Origin: Hyphomicrobiales bacterium
Lineage (GTDB): Bacteria > Pseudomonadota > Alphaproteobacteria > Rhizobiales > Rhizobiaceae
Length of the DNA: 64,000 bases
Direction of reading: 5' to 3'
NCBI GenBank assembly: GCA_900465685.1
Contig: UEGR01000007.1
Coordinates: 124,001 to 188,000, forward strand
In this document: positions 1-8,356 of the stretch, in pieces
How positions within the stretch are numbered: position 1 is the stretch's first letter
How the letters are laid out: each line of letters starts with the position of its first letter
The notes under the pieces: model-generated
Seen by the model: only the letters and a program-made list of their open reading frames with translations
What the model was told of the DNA's origin: nothing
Databases searched by the model: none
Position numbers and translations under genes: made by a program

Positions 1-786
1 TTCCTCGGCATGGGTCTGCCGGGCGTGAACGATCTTGGCCTTGCTGGCGAAGATGCACCCAATGTTCTCGACGCGGTCGATTACATCGCCAATCTGCGTC
101 AGGCGAAGGACCTCTCCACCCTCCCCGTCGGTCGCAATGTGGTCGTCATCGGCGGCGGCATGACGGCAATCGACGTCGCGATCCAGACCAAGAAGCTTGG
201 CGCGGAAAATGTCACCGTCGTCTATCGGCGCGGTCAGGAAAGCATGAATGCCAGCGCCTATGAACAGGAACTGGCGCAGATCCACGGCGTCGTGATCCGG
301 CATTGGCTGCAACCCCATGCGCTGGAACGCAGCGGCGACGGCATCGTCCATGCCGTGACCTTTGAATATACCGGCAATCAGGACGGCAAATTGGTCGGGA
401 CGGGCGACTATCTGACGCTTGAAGCGGATCAGGTCTTCAAGGCTATCGGCCAGACATTCGATCCAGAACCGCTGCGCGGCTCCGGTATCGGCATGGCCAA
501 GGGCCGGATCAGTGCGGATGCGGAAGGCCGCACCTCGGTTGAAGGCATCTGGGCGGGGGGCGACTGCGTTGCCGGCGGCAAGGACCTGACGGTCGCATCG
601 GTCGAGGCGGGCAAGGTTGCCGCCGAGTCGATCCATGCAGCGCTGACACGGCGTCCGCAGCCAGTGGAAGGCTTCGCAGAAGCCGTGCTTTCCGGCGGCG
701 CGCACCACACGACAGCATCCCCGCGGGACAGAAGCGTCCCGTCCGATCAATGGGCAACGACCCAGCTTGGCAACGAGCAAGGCTGA
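1..786 (+). CDS. preT: NAD-dependent dihydropyrimidine dehydrogenase subunit PreT (5' end missing)
   Basis: The reading frame is open from the first base, so the N-terminal part (FeS and FAD-binding region) lies outside the window; 261 C-terminal codons remain. What is visible is the NAD(P)H-binding Rossmann fold (VVVIGGGMTAIDVAIQT) and the closing FAD motif (GIWAGGDCVAGGKDLT), as in the GltD-like small subunit of glutamate synthase. PreT passes electrons from NADH to PreA, which reduces uracil and thymine to the dihydro forms, the first step of reductive pyrimidine breakdown. preA follows 13 nt downstream, and the rest of the pathway is divergently encoded at 4.7-7.5 kb. Family assignment is secure; the pyrimidine role rests on the pairing with PreA and hydA. 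Confidence 0.93.
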   Translation, partial: FLGMGLPGVNDLGLAGEDAPNVLDAVDYIANLRQAKDLSTLPVGRNVVVIGGGMTAIDVAIQTKKLGAENVTVVYRRGQESMNASAYEQELAQIHGVVIRHWLQPHALERSGDGIVHAVTFEYTGNQDGKLVGTGDYLTLEADQVFKAIGQTFDPEPLRGSGIGMAKGRISADAEGRTSVEGIWAGGDCVAGGKDLTVASVEAGKVAAESIHAALTRRPQPVEGFAEAVLSGGAHHTTASPRDRSVPSDQWATTQLGNEQG

Positions 787-799
787 GGAGGTTCAAGAC

Positions 800-2110
800 A
801 TGGCTGATCTTTCAACGAATTTTCTCGGCATCAAATCACCCAATCCTTTCTGGCTGGCTTCGGCCCCGCCGACCGACAAGGCCTATAATGTGGAGCGCGC
901 CTTCAAGGCGGGCTGGGGCGGCGTCGTGTGGAAGACGCTGGGTTCGGAAGGCCCACCAGTGGTCAATGTCAACGGCCCGCGCTATGGCGCGATCCATGGC
1001 GCAGACAGGCGACTTCTCGGCCTCAACAATATCGAGCTGATCACCGACCGCCCGCTGGAGGTCAATCTGCGCGAGATGAAAGAGGTGAAGATGCGCTGGC
1101 CGGACCGCGCGTTGATTGCCTCAATCATGGTGCCTTGCGAAGAGGAAGCCTGGAAGGCGATCCTGCCTCTGGTCGAGGAAACCGGCGCGGACGGCATCGA
1201 ACTGAACTTCGGCTGCCCGCATGGCATGAGCGAACGCGGCATGGGTGCGGCTGTCGGTCAGGTACCGGAATATGTCGCCATGGTCGTCAAATGGTGCAAG
1301 CAATATAGCCGCATGCCGGTGATCACCAAGCTGACGCCCAACATCACCGACATTCGCAAGCCAGCCCGCGGCGCTCATGCAGCGGGTACGGATGCCGTAT
1401 CGCTGATCAACACGATCAACTCCATCGTCTCGGTCGATCTCGACCGCATGTCGCCGGTGCCGTCGATTGACGGTCGCGGCAGCCATGGCGGCTATTGCGG
1501 CCCGGCGGTGAAGCCCATCGCGCTCAACATGGTGGCAGAAATCGCCCGCGATCCCGAAACCCACGGCCTGCCGATTTCAGGCATTGGCGGCATCACGACA
1601 TGGCGCGATGCGGCAGAGTTCATCGCGCTCGGTTGCGGCACGGTGCAAGTCTGTACGGCGGCCATGACCTACGGGTTCAAGGTCGTGGAAGAAATGATCG
1701 ACGGTCTGTCGGACTGGATGGATTCGAAGGGCTATGAAACGCTCGACGATTTCCGCGGCATGGCCGTGCCGCAGGTTTCAGACTGGCAATATCTGAACCT
1801 GAACTATGTCACCAAGGCGCGCATCGATCAGGATCTCTGCATCAAGTGCGGTCGCTGTCACATTGCCTGCGAGGACACTTCGCATCAGGCAATCACCAAT
1901 CTCGTCAATGGCGCGCGCCATTTCGAGGTGATCGATGAGGAATGCGTGGGCTGCAATCTCTGCGTCAATGTCTGCCCGGTCGAGGACTGCATCACCATGG
2001 AGCAGATCGGCGGCGTCGATCCACGCACCAAGGCGCCGATCGCACCGGATTACGCCAACTGGACCACGCATCCGAACAACCCGATGGCTGTGACGGAAGC
2101 GGCGGAGTAA
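800..2110 (+). CDS. preA: NAD-dependent dihydropyrimidine dehydrogenase subunit PreA
   Basis: 436-residue FMN/iron-sulfur subunit that reduces uracil and thymine to 5,6-dihydropyrimidines. The N-terminal two thirds is a dihydroorotate-dehydrogenase-like barrel with the active-site loop NFGCPHGMSERGMG near residue 138. The C-terminus carries two [4Fe-4S] ferredoxin motifs, CIKCGRCHIAC near 346 and CVGCNLCVNVCP near 381. The ATG at 800 is chosen because AGGAGG stands 9 nt upstream; a longer frame from 767 would overlap preT. Operon with preT. Confidence 0.95.
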   Translation: MADLSTNFLGIKSPNPFWLASAPPTDKAYNVERAFKAGWGGVVWKTLGSEGPPVVNVNGPRYGAIHGADRRLLGLNNIELITDRPLEVNLREMKEVKMRWPDRALIASIMVPCEEEAWKAILPLVEETGADGIELNFGCPHGMSERGMGAAVGQVPEYVAMVVKWCKQYSRMPVITKLTPNITDIRKPARGAHAAGTDAVSLINTINSIVSVDLDRMSPVPSIDGRGSHGGYCGPAVKPIALNMVAEIARDPETHGLPISGIGGITTWRDAAEFIALGCGTVQVCTAAMTYGFKVVEEMIDGLSDWMDSKGYETLDDFRGMAVPQVSDWQYLNLNYVTKARIDQDLCIKCGRCHIACEDTSHQAITNLVNGARHFEVIDEECVGCNLCVNVCPVEDCITMEQIGGVDPRTKAPIAPDYANWTTHPNNPMAVTEAAE

Positions 2111-2112
2111 AA

Positions 2113-2154
2113 CATGATCCCGAAAAGTTGTTCGACTTTTCGGACAAGATCATG
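2113..2154. repeat. Palindromic intergenic repeat, half-element
   Basis: Imperfect inverted repeat starting CATGATCCCGAAAAGT and ending ACTTTTCGGACAAGATCATG. It shares the 'CCGAAAA...ACTTTTCGG' core with the other RIME/Bru-RS-like repeats of this window and begins 2 nt after the preA stop codon. It could form the end of the preA transcript. Confidence 0.7.
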
Positions 2155-2182
2155 CGGAAAAAACAGCCAGCGATCAACAATG

Positions 2183-2213
2183 AAAAGCGCCGGGCAAAAC
2201 CCGGCGTTTTTCG
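2183..2213. terminator. Bidirectional terminator between preA and the aldo/keto reductase gene
   Basis: Hairpin AAAAGCGCCGGG-caaaa-CCCGGCGTTTTT has a 7-bp GC stem flanked by A and T runs, so it can work for both convergent transcripts. Confidence 0.85.
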
Positions 2214-2230
2214 TTTAGCCCGTCAGGCGA

Positions 2231-3259
2231 TCAGACGATCAGTCCCTCGGCGCGCAAGGTCTTCCAGAGTTCATCCGGGATAGTCTGCTCGAACCATGCC
2301 ACATTGGCGCGGATCTGGTCCGGCGTGCGAGCGCCGACGAGAATGCAGCTAACCGCCGGATGCATCATCGGGAACTGGACGGCGGCAGCGGCCAAAGGCA
2401 CGTTAAAACCATCGCAAATATCGTGCAGCCGTTCGGTGCGGGCGATGATTTCGGCAGGCGCATCGGCATAGTTGAACTTCTGCTGTCCGCCGCGCGGCGA
2501 AGCCAGAATGCCCGAGTTGAACACACCGGCCACGACCAGCGCCATGCCGCGCTTTTGCACCAGCGGCAGAAATTCCTTTTCCGCGTCCTGATCCAGCAGC
2601 GAGTAACGTCCGGCCAGAAGCGAGCAATCGAGATCGGCTTCGTCCAGCGCATCGCGAATGGCCTGCCATTCATTGACGCCGAGGCCGAAGCCCTTGATGT
2701 TGCCCGCATCGCGCAGTTCGGTCAGTGCACGAAAACCGCCGCCCTTGGTCAGCGCGCCCCAATGGTGCTCGTGCAGATCGGCATGAGTGACGCGACCGAT
2801 ATCGTGGACATAGAGCAGATCGATATCGGGATAGCCGAGCCGCTGCTGGCTGTCGTCGAAACTTCGCATGATGCCGTCATAGCTGTAATCGAAGACTTCC
2901 TGAAACTTGAGCCCGTTGCACCAGCCGGAATCGAATTCGTTCTTCGGCGGCGCTGGCGGCAGCTTGCGCCCGGCGCGCTCGGTGGTCATCAGGCGGCCAA
3001 CCTTGGTGGAAATGACGAAAGGCTCGCTCGTTTCCCGGAGCATATCACCCAGAAGATGCTCGCTGCGGGTGTAACCATACATCGGCGCAGTATCGAAATA
3101 GCGGATGCCGCTGTCCCAACCTGCTTGCAACAGCGCTGTCGCATCTGCACGCGAGACAGGCTCGTAAAGCCCGCCCAGCGGCGCAGTCCCCAGACCAAGC
3201 GCCGTGACTGACAGACCGGTGCGGCCCAGCACCCGCCGTTCGGTGGCCTTGAATCCCAT
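2231..3259 (-). CDS. Aldo/keto reductase, aldose-1-dehydrogenase-like
   Basis: 342 residues. The catalytic tetrad of the aldo/keto reductase fold is visible: Asp in YFDTAPMYGYTRSEHLLG, its Tyr, Lys in STKVGR, and His in LLYVHDIGRV. The sequence most resembles the D-threo-aldose 1-dehydrogenase / L-fucose dehydrogenase / pyridoxal 4-dehydrogenase branch, which is NAD(P)-dependent and cytoplasmic. It lies between the pyrimidine genes preTA and rutR but has no known role in that pathway. It could oxidise a free sugar (an L-fucose locus is present at 25.8-38 kb) or reduce a semialdehyde. The exact substrate cannot be read from the sequence. Confidence 0.85.
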   Translation of the reverse strand: MGFKATERRVLGRTGLSVTALGLGTAPLGGLYEPVSRADATALLQAGWDSGIRYFDTAPMYGYTRSEHLLGDMLRETSEPFVISTKVGRLMTTERAGRKLPPAPPKNEFDSGWCNGLKFQEVFDYSYDGIMRSFDDSQQRLGYPDIDLLYVHDIGRVTHADLHEHHWGALTKGGGFRALTELRDAGNIKGFGLGVNEWQAIRDALDEADLDCSLLAGRYSLLDQDAEKEFLPLVQKRGMALVVAGVFNSGILASPRGGQQKFNYADAPAEIIARTERLHDICDGFNVPLAAAAVQFPMMHPAVSCILVGARTPDQIRANVAWFEQTIPDELWKTLRAEGLIV

Positions 3260-3324
3260 GAAATCCTCACTTCCTCACACCGCGCATGACCGGCGGCGTT
3301 CTCCCATTCGCCGAACTGATAATG

Positions 3325-3361
3325 CACATCGCGAAAACTGTGAAACGGTTTTCGCGATGTG
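3325..3361. repeat. Palindromic repeat between aldo/keto reductase and nudix genes
   Basis: Perfect 14-bp arms CACATCGCGAAAAC / GTTTTCGCGATGTG around a 9-nt loop, with the same 'GAAAAC...GTTTTC' architecture as the other intergenic palindromes here. It stands in the 124-bp gap and may end the rutR-nudix transcript. Confidence 0.7.
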
Positions 3362-3383
3362 TCTGGAACAAATTGTATGGAAT

Positions 3384-3779
3384 TCAGCTGTCCTTGAAAC
3401 GCGCCTGAATGCTCTGCGACAGCAGGGCCACCGGGCGGGTCAGGTCACCGGGCGGGTTCCACAGCAGCTCCTCGATCTCGCTGGAAGCCACCGGCACCTG
3501 ACCATCCTTCAGTGTCAGATGGAAAAGCTCCGCTTCCACGGTCGCGTCCACCTCATTGGCGGCAGGGGCTGACATCTTCGCCGCATAGCGCAACTGGCTC
3601 GCGTCGATATGGATGCCAAGCTCTTCCTCGATCTCGCGGATCAGCGCGATTTCGGGTTGTTCGCCCGCATCGATCTTGCCTCCGGGCTGGAAGAAGATGG
3701 TGCTACCGCGCTTGCGCACCAGCAGGAAATGGCCTGCCTCGTCGCGGATGATGGCTGCTGAAATGCGAATCGTTTTCAT
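3384..3779 (-). CDS. NUDIX hydrolase
   Basis: 131 residues. The complete Nudix box G-x5-E-x7-REUxEExGU is present (GKIDAGE ... REIEEELGI, residues about 34-56), so it should hydrolyse a nucleoside-diphosphate-linked compound using divalent metal. Its ATG overlaps the rutR stop codon (ATGA type), so the two are translationally coupled. A house-cleaning role toward damaged or modified pyrimidine nucleotides would fit the context, but that is inference. Confidence 0.88.
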   Translation of the reverse strand: MKTIRISAAIIRDEAGHFLLVRKRGSTIFFQPGGKIDAGEQPEIALIREIEEELGIHIDASQLRYAAKMSAPAANEVDATVEAELFHLTLKDGQVPVASSEIEELLWNPPGDLTRPVALLSQSIQARFKDS

Positions 3780-4480
3780 GATGCGGCAGGTTCGTCCCGC
3801 GGGCGAATTCCGTCAAGGATGATGGCGCTGACCACTGCCGCCGTTTCGTCGTAAAAGCCCGGCTTTTGGGTGCGGTCTTCCAGTATTGCGGAAATCTGCA
3901 CCGAGAAATCCGAATAATGCTGTGTTACCGCCCAGATCGTGAAGATCAGGTGGTAAGGGTCGACGGGCACGATGCGCTTTTCCGCGATCCAGCGATGAAT
4001 GACAGCCGCCTTTTCATCCACAAGCTGCTTCAGATGCCCCTTCAGAAAATCGGAAATGGCTGGCGCGCCGTGCAGAATTTCATTGGCGAACAGCCGCGAA
4101 GCCTCCGGCTTTTTGGCTGAAATTTCCAGCTTCACCGCGATATAGCGGCGCAATTCATCCAGCGGATCGCCTTCCGGATCGATATTCTCGAAGGGCTCCA
4201 GCCAGGTGGCGAGCGTGTCTTCCAGAACCGTCACATAGATGTTCTGCTTGCGCGGAAAATAATAGAGGAGATTGGGCTTCGACATCCCCGCCTTCTCGGC
4301 GATCTGGTCGATGGTCGAGCCGCGAAATCCATAGTTTGAAAACACTTCCAGCGCCGCGTCGAGAATGAGCCGGCGATTGATGCCCTGAATGCGCGTCGCG
4401 CCTTCCGTCTTCTCATGTGCAGCCGGATCGGCATGCGTGGGGGATGAGGCAGATGGGGGTGCGGAAGGGGCTGTGGCCAT
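3776..4480 (-). CDS. rutR: TetR-family regulator of pyrimidine use, RutR
   Basis: 234 residues: a low-complexity N-terminal tail of about 30, a TetR helix-turn-helix (about 35-80, including MSKPNLLYYFPRK), and a RutR-type ligand domain (EASRLFANEILHGAP, HLIFTIWAVTQHYSDF, ending GIRPRDEP). It resembles E. coli RutR along its whole length; that protein binds uracil or thymine and is then released from DNA. Start at 4480 has AAAGGTG about 6 nt upstream. It is divergent from the hydrolase-hydA-ABC operon, and a near-consensus RutR site lies between them at 4553-4568, so it probably represses that operon and itself. Confidence 0.92.
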   Translation of the reverse strand: MATAPSAPPSASSPTHADPAAHEKTEGATRIQGINRRLILDAALEVFSNYGFRGSTIDQIAEKAGMSKPNLLYYFPRKQNIYVTVLEDTLATWLEPFENIDPEGDPLDELRRYIAVKLEISAKKPEASRLFANEILHGAPAISDFLKGHLKQLVDEKAAVIHRWIAEKRIVPVDPYHLIFTIWAVTQHYSDFSVQISAILEDRTQKPGFYDETAAVVSAIILDGIRPRDEPAAS

Positions 4481-4552
4481 TTGACACCTTTCGGCAGTGT
4501 AGAATTTTTCAAAAGCGCTTGACCGTCTTCGAACGCTCTTCTAGCCTGCATT

Positions 4553-4568
4553 TTGACCAACTAGTCAA
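4553..4568. promoter_or_regulatory. RutR operator
   Basis: TTGACCAACTAGTCAA matches the known RutR palindrome TTGACCANNTGGTCAA at all but one specified position (A for the first G of the right arm). It is 72 nt before rutR and 132 nt before the amidohydrolase start, where it can control both divergent transcripts. Confidence 0.85.
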
Positions 4569-4700
4569 GTTTTTGCAATTCAGGCAAGAATATTGTGGCC
4601 AAAGAGCCGGGTCGCGGGAACATTTTAAGCGGGTGGATACGAGCCAGAACCAGAATTGGCGGGGTATCCAACGCATCCATACAATGAGGAGGTCGAGCGC

Positions 4701-5948
4701 ATGGTGCTCACCAGCAATCTCAGAGTCAATGGCGACCGCCTGTGGGACAGCCTGATGGATATGGCCAAGATTGGCCCGGGCCTGCGCGGCGGCAATAATC
4801 GCCAGACGCTGACCGATGAAGACGGCGAAGGTCGCAAGCTTTTCCAGTCATGGTGCGAAAAGGCCGGACTGTCGATGACCGTCGACACCATGGGCAACAT
4901 GTTTTTCCTTCGCCCCGGCGAAGATGCCGATGCCGACCCTGTCTATATGGGCAGCCATCTCGACACACAGCCGACCGGCGGCAAATATGACGGCGTTCTG
5001 GGTGTGTTGGGCGGCCTCGAAGTCATGCGCACGCTGAACGACATGAATATCCGCACCAAGCGCCCGATCGTGGTCACCAACTGGACCAATGAGGAAGGCA
5101 CCCGCTTTGCGCCTGCCATGCTGGCTTCGGGCGTGTTCGCAGGCGTGCTGGATCAGGACTGGGCCTATGCGCGCACCGACGCCAAGGGCAAGAAGTTCAT
5201 CGATGAGCTGGAGCGCATCGGCTGGAAAGGCGACGAGCCCGTCGGCAAGCGGAAAATTCACGCCATGTTCGAACTGCATATCGAACAGGGACCGATCCTT
5301 GAGGCTGAAAACAAGGATATCGGCGTCGTCAGCCATGGTCAGGGCCTGTGGTGGCTGCAAGTGACGCTGACCGGCAAGGAAGCGCATACCGGCTCGACGC
5401 CGATGAAGATGCGCAAGAATGCCAGCCTCGGCCTTGGCAAAATGCTGCAACTCGTCAACGAAATCGCCATGGCGCATCAGCCGGATGCCGTTGGCGGCGT
5501 CGGCCATATCGACGTCTCGCCCAATTCGCGCAATGTCCTGCCGGGCACGGTCGTGTTCACGGTGGATTTCCGCTCGCCCAATCAGGCTGTGCTCGACGGC
5601 ATGAAAGCGCGCTTCGAAAAGGAAGCGCCGAAGATTGCCGAGGAACTGGGCATCGGCATTGAGATCGAAGTGGCTGGCCATTTCGATCCTGTCACTTTCG
5701 ACAAGGGCTGTGTGGAAGCCATCCGCAATGCCGCCGAACGGCTTGGTTACAGCCATCGCGATCTCGTTTCCGGTGCTGGCCACGATGCCTGCTGGGTCAA
5801 TCGCGTTGCACCGACGGCAATGGTCATGTGCCCATGCGTCGACGGTTTGAGCCACAATGAAGATGAGGAAATTTCGAAGGACTGGGCGTCGGCTGGGACC
5901 GACGTGCTTCTGCATGCCGTATTGGAGACTGCTGAAATTGTAAGCTGA
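4701..5948 (+). CDS. Zn-dependent N-carbamoyl-beta-alanine amidohydrolase (beta-ureidopropionase type)
   Basis: 415-residue M20 / hydantoinase-carbamoylase family amidohydrolase. Metal-binding segments are visible: GSHLDTQPTGGKYDGVLG, TNWTNEEGTRFAP, and the His of FELHIEQGPILE; GAGHDACWV is near the C-terminus. It would cleave N-carbamoyl-beta-alanine to beta-alanine, CO2 and ammonia, the last step of reductive pyrimidine breakdown. The family also holds L-carbamoylases and allantoate amidohydrolases; the neighbours hydA, preTA and rutR favour the pyrimidine substrate. The ATG at 4701 has AGGAGGT 8 nt upstream, better than a TTG at 4656. Confidence 0.9.
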   Translation: MVLTSNLRVNGDRLWDSLMDMAKIGPGLRGGNNRQTLTDEDGEGRKLFQSWCEKAGLSMTVDTMGNMFFLRPGEDADADPVYMGSHLDTQPTGGKYDGVLGVLGGLEVMRTLNDMNIRTKRPIVVTNWTNEEGTRFAPAMLASGVFAGVLDQDWAYARTDAKGKKFIDELERIGWKGDEPVGKRKIHAMFELHIEQGPILEAENKDIGVVSHGQGLWWLQVTLTGKEAHTGSTPMKMRKNASLGLGKMLQLVNEIAMAHQPDAVGGVGHIDVSPNSRNVLPGTVVFTVDFRSPNQAVLDGMKARFEKEAPKIAEELGIGIEIEVAGHFDPVTFDKGCVEAIRNAAERLGYSHRDLVSGAGHDACWVNRVAPTAMVMCPCVDGLSHNEDEEISKDWASAGTDVLLHAVLETAEIVS

Positions 5949-6007
5949 TTTCACTGCCATCCAATACGGCTTCTGTTTCGCAACAAAACCAAAAAGGGGA
6001 ACGAACA

Positions 6008-7465
6008 GTGGCCAGTAAAGTGATCAAGGGCGGCACAGTCATCACTGCCGACCGCACCTTTAAAGCCGACGTTCTCATCGAAGGCGAGAAGATTGCTGCC
6101 GTTGGCGACAATCTGACCGGCGATGAAATTATCGACGCCACCGGCTGTTATATCATGCCCGGCGGCATCGATCCGCATACCCATCTGCAAATGCCCTTCA
6201 TGGGAACCTATTCGTCGGACGATTTCGACACCGGCACAGCGGCAGCGCTTGCGGGCGGCACCACCATGGTCGTCGATTTCGTGCTGCCGGATTCCGAGGG
6301 CAATCTGCTCGACGCGCTTCAGGAATGGTTCCAGAAGGCGGGCAAGGCGCGCACCGATTATTCGTTCCACATGGCCATCACCGGCTGGAACGAGCGTACC
6401 TTCAACGAGATGGCCGAAGTGGTGAAGCGCGGCATCAACACCTTCAAGCATTTCATGGCCTATAAGGGCGCGCTGATGGTGAATGACGACGAGATGTTCG
6501 CCTCGTTCCAGCGCTGCGCAGAACTGGGCGCCATGCCGCTCGTTCACGCTGAAAACGGTGATGTCGTCGCCCATTTGCAAGCCAAGCTGATGGCCGAAGG
6601 CAATAACGGACCGGAAGCCCATGCCTATTCGCGCCCGCCGGAAGTCGAAGGCGAAGCCACCAACCGCGCCATCATGATCGCCGATCAGGCGGGCGTGCCG
6701 CTTTATGTGGTGCATGTTTCCTGCGAGCAGAGCCATGAAGCGATCCGCCGCGCCCGGCAGAAGGGTATGCGCGTCTTCGGCGAGCCGCTGATCCAGCACC
6801 TGACGCTGGATGAAAGCGAATATCATAACAAGGACTGGGATTATGCCGCGCGCCGCGTGATGTCGCCGCCCTTCCGTGACAAGGTCAATCAGGACAGCCT
6901 GTGGGCAGGCCTTGCGGCTGGCAGCCTGCAATGCGTCGCGACCGACCATTGCGCCTTCACAACCGAGCAGAAGCGCTATGGCATCGGCAATTTCGTCAAG
7001 ATCCCGAACGGTACCGGCGGCCTTGAAGAACGCCTTCCGGTTTTGTGGTCGCGCGGTGTTCGCACCGGTCGCCTGACGCCGAACGAATTCGTTGCGGTGA
7101 CGTCGACCAACATTGCGAAGATCCTCAACATCTATCCGCAAAAGGGCGCTGTCCTGCCGGGAGCCGATGCCGATCTGGTCATCTGGGATCCGGAAGCCAC
7201 CAAGAAGGTTTCGGCCAAGACACAGCACTCCTCCATCGATTACAATGTGTTCGAAGGTTTCGAGCTGAAGGGCCTGCCGGTCGTGACGCTCTCTCGCGGT
7301 CGCGTTGCCTTCAACAAGGGCAAGGTTACGGCCGAGCCGGGCGACGGTCGCTTCATCGAACGCGAGCCGAACGGCGCCGTGAACAAGGCATTGTCGCAGT
7401 GGAAGGAAATCGTTGCTCCGCGTAAGGTAGAACGCAGCGCAGAACATATGCCGATAGGAGTCTGA
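6008..7465 (+). CDS. hydA: Dihydropyrimidinase
   Basis: 485 residues, the usual length. Cyclic amidohydrolase with the metal site HTH (GIDPHTHLQMPF, near residue 57), the Lys likely carboxylated in HFMAYKG (near 154), His in LVHAENGD and VVHVSCEQ, and Asp in ATDHCAF (near 312). It hydrolyses dihydrouracil and dihydrothymine to N-carbamoyl-beta-amino acids, the step between PreTA and the amidohydrolase 59 nt upstream. The start is GTG at 6008, after AGGGGAACGAACA. Confidence 0.95.
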   Translation: MASKVIKGGTVITADRTFKADVLIEGEKIAAVGDNLTGDEIIDATGCYIMPGGIDPHTHLQMPFMGTYSSDDFDTGTAAALAGGTTMVVDFVLPDSEGNLLDALQEWFQKAGKARTDYSFHMAITGWNERTFNEMAEVVKRGINTFKHFMAYKGALMVNDDEMFASFQRCAELGAMPLVHAENGDVVAHLQAKLMAEGNNGPEAHAYSRPPEVEGEATNRAIMIADQAGVPLYVVHVSCEQSHEAIRRARQKGMRVFGEPLIQHLTLDESEYHNKDWDYAARRVMSPPFRDKVNQDSLWAGLAAGSLQCVATDHCAFTTEQKRYGIGNFVKIPNGTGGLEERLPVLWSRGVRTGRLTPNEFVAVTSTNIAKILNIYPQKGAVLPGADADLVIWDPEATKKVSAKTQHSSIDYNVFEGFELKGLPVVTLSRGRVAFNKGKVTAEPGDGRFIEREPNGAVNKALSQWKEIVAPRKVERSAEHMPIGV

Positions 7466-7468
7466 CAC

Positions 7469-8320
7469 ATGGCTCTAGCTCAGCTTCGGGAACCGCGCAT
7501 GAATGTAAATGACAGCATGGCCCCGGAGCGGGGCTTGGGTGATGCGCAGACGGTGATCGACATCAAGGATCTGTCATTGGTTTTCGAGACCAATGACGGG
7601 CCAGTCCATGCGCTGTCCAATATCAACCTCGCGATCCAGCGTGGCGAGTTCGTTTCCTTTATCGGTCCTTCGGGTTGCGGCAAGACCACGCTGATGCGTG
7701 TGGTCGCCGATCTCGAACAGCCGACTTCCGGTTCGGTCACGGTCAACGGCAAAACGCCCGCGAATGCGCGTCTCGACCGGTCCTATGGCTATGTGTTTCA
7801 GGCAGCAGCCTTGTTTCCATGGCGCACGATCGAGGACAATATCGGCCTGCCGCTGGAAATCATGGGCTATTCCCGGGCGGAGCGTCAGGAGCGGATCGAG
7901 AAGAATCTCGCGCTCGTCAATCTGACCGGCTTTGGCAAAAAGTTCCCATGGCAGCTTTCCGGCGGCATGCAGCAGCGCGCTTCCATTGCACGTGCGCTGT
8001 CGTTTGACCCCGACATGTTGCTGATGGACGAACCCTTCGGCGCGCTTGATGAAATCGTGCGCGACCACCTCAATGAACAGCTTCTGAAACTCTGGGCGGC
8101 GACGCGCAAGACCGTGATCTTTGTCACCCATTCGATCCCGGAAGCCGTGTTTCTTTCCACCAAGATCGTCGTCATGAGCCCGCGTCCGGGCCGCATTCAT
8201 GAAATCATCGACTGCGATCTTGGACCGGACCGCACGCTGGATATTCGTGAATCAGAAGCTTTCCTGAAAATCGCCCATCGCGTGCGCGAAGGCCTGCGGC
8301 TGGGGCATATTCATGAGTAA
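7469..8320 (+). CDS. ABC transporter ATP-binding protein, NitT/TauT type
   Basis: 283 residues with Walker A (GPSGCGKTT), Q-loop (YGYVFQAAALFPWRT), signature (LSGGMQQR), Walker B (MLLMDEPFGALD) and H-loop (VIFVTHS). It starts 3 nt after hydA with AGGAG upstream, so it is in the same operon. With the two permeases and the binding protein downstream it forms a complete importer. The location inside a RutR-controlled pyrimidine operon suggests uptake of a pyrimidine or hydantoin-like compound. Confidence 0.92.
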   Translation: MALAQLREPRMNVNDSMAPERGLGDAQTVIDIKDLSLVFETNDGPVHALSNINLAIQRGEFVSFIGPSGCGKTTLMRVVADLEQPTSGSVTVNGKTPANARLDRSYGYVFQAAALFPWRTIEDNIGLPLEIMGYSRAERQERIEKNLALVNLTGFGKKFPWQLSGGMQQRASIARALSFDPDMLLMDEPFGALDEIVRDHLNEQLLKLWAATRKTVIFVTHSIPEAVFLSTKIVVMSPRPGRIHEIIDCDLGPDRTLDIRESEAFLKIAHRVREGLRLGHIHE

Positions 8321-8356
8321 AGCTCGCAGCCCATATTTTATCATACGAGGCCGAAG

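Noticed and set aside
5951-7468. 505-codon open frame opposite hydA
   Set aside because: Shadow of the dihydropyrimidinase gene with no recognisable features.
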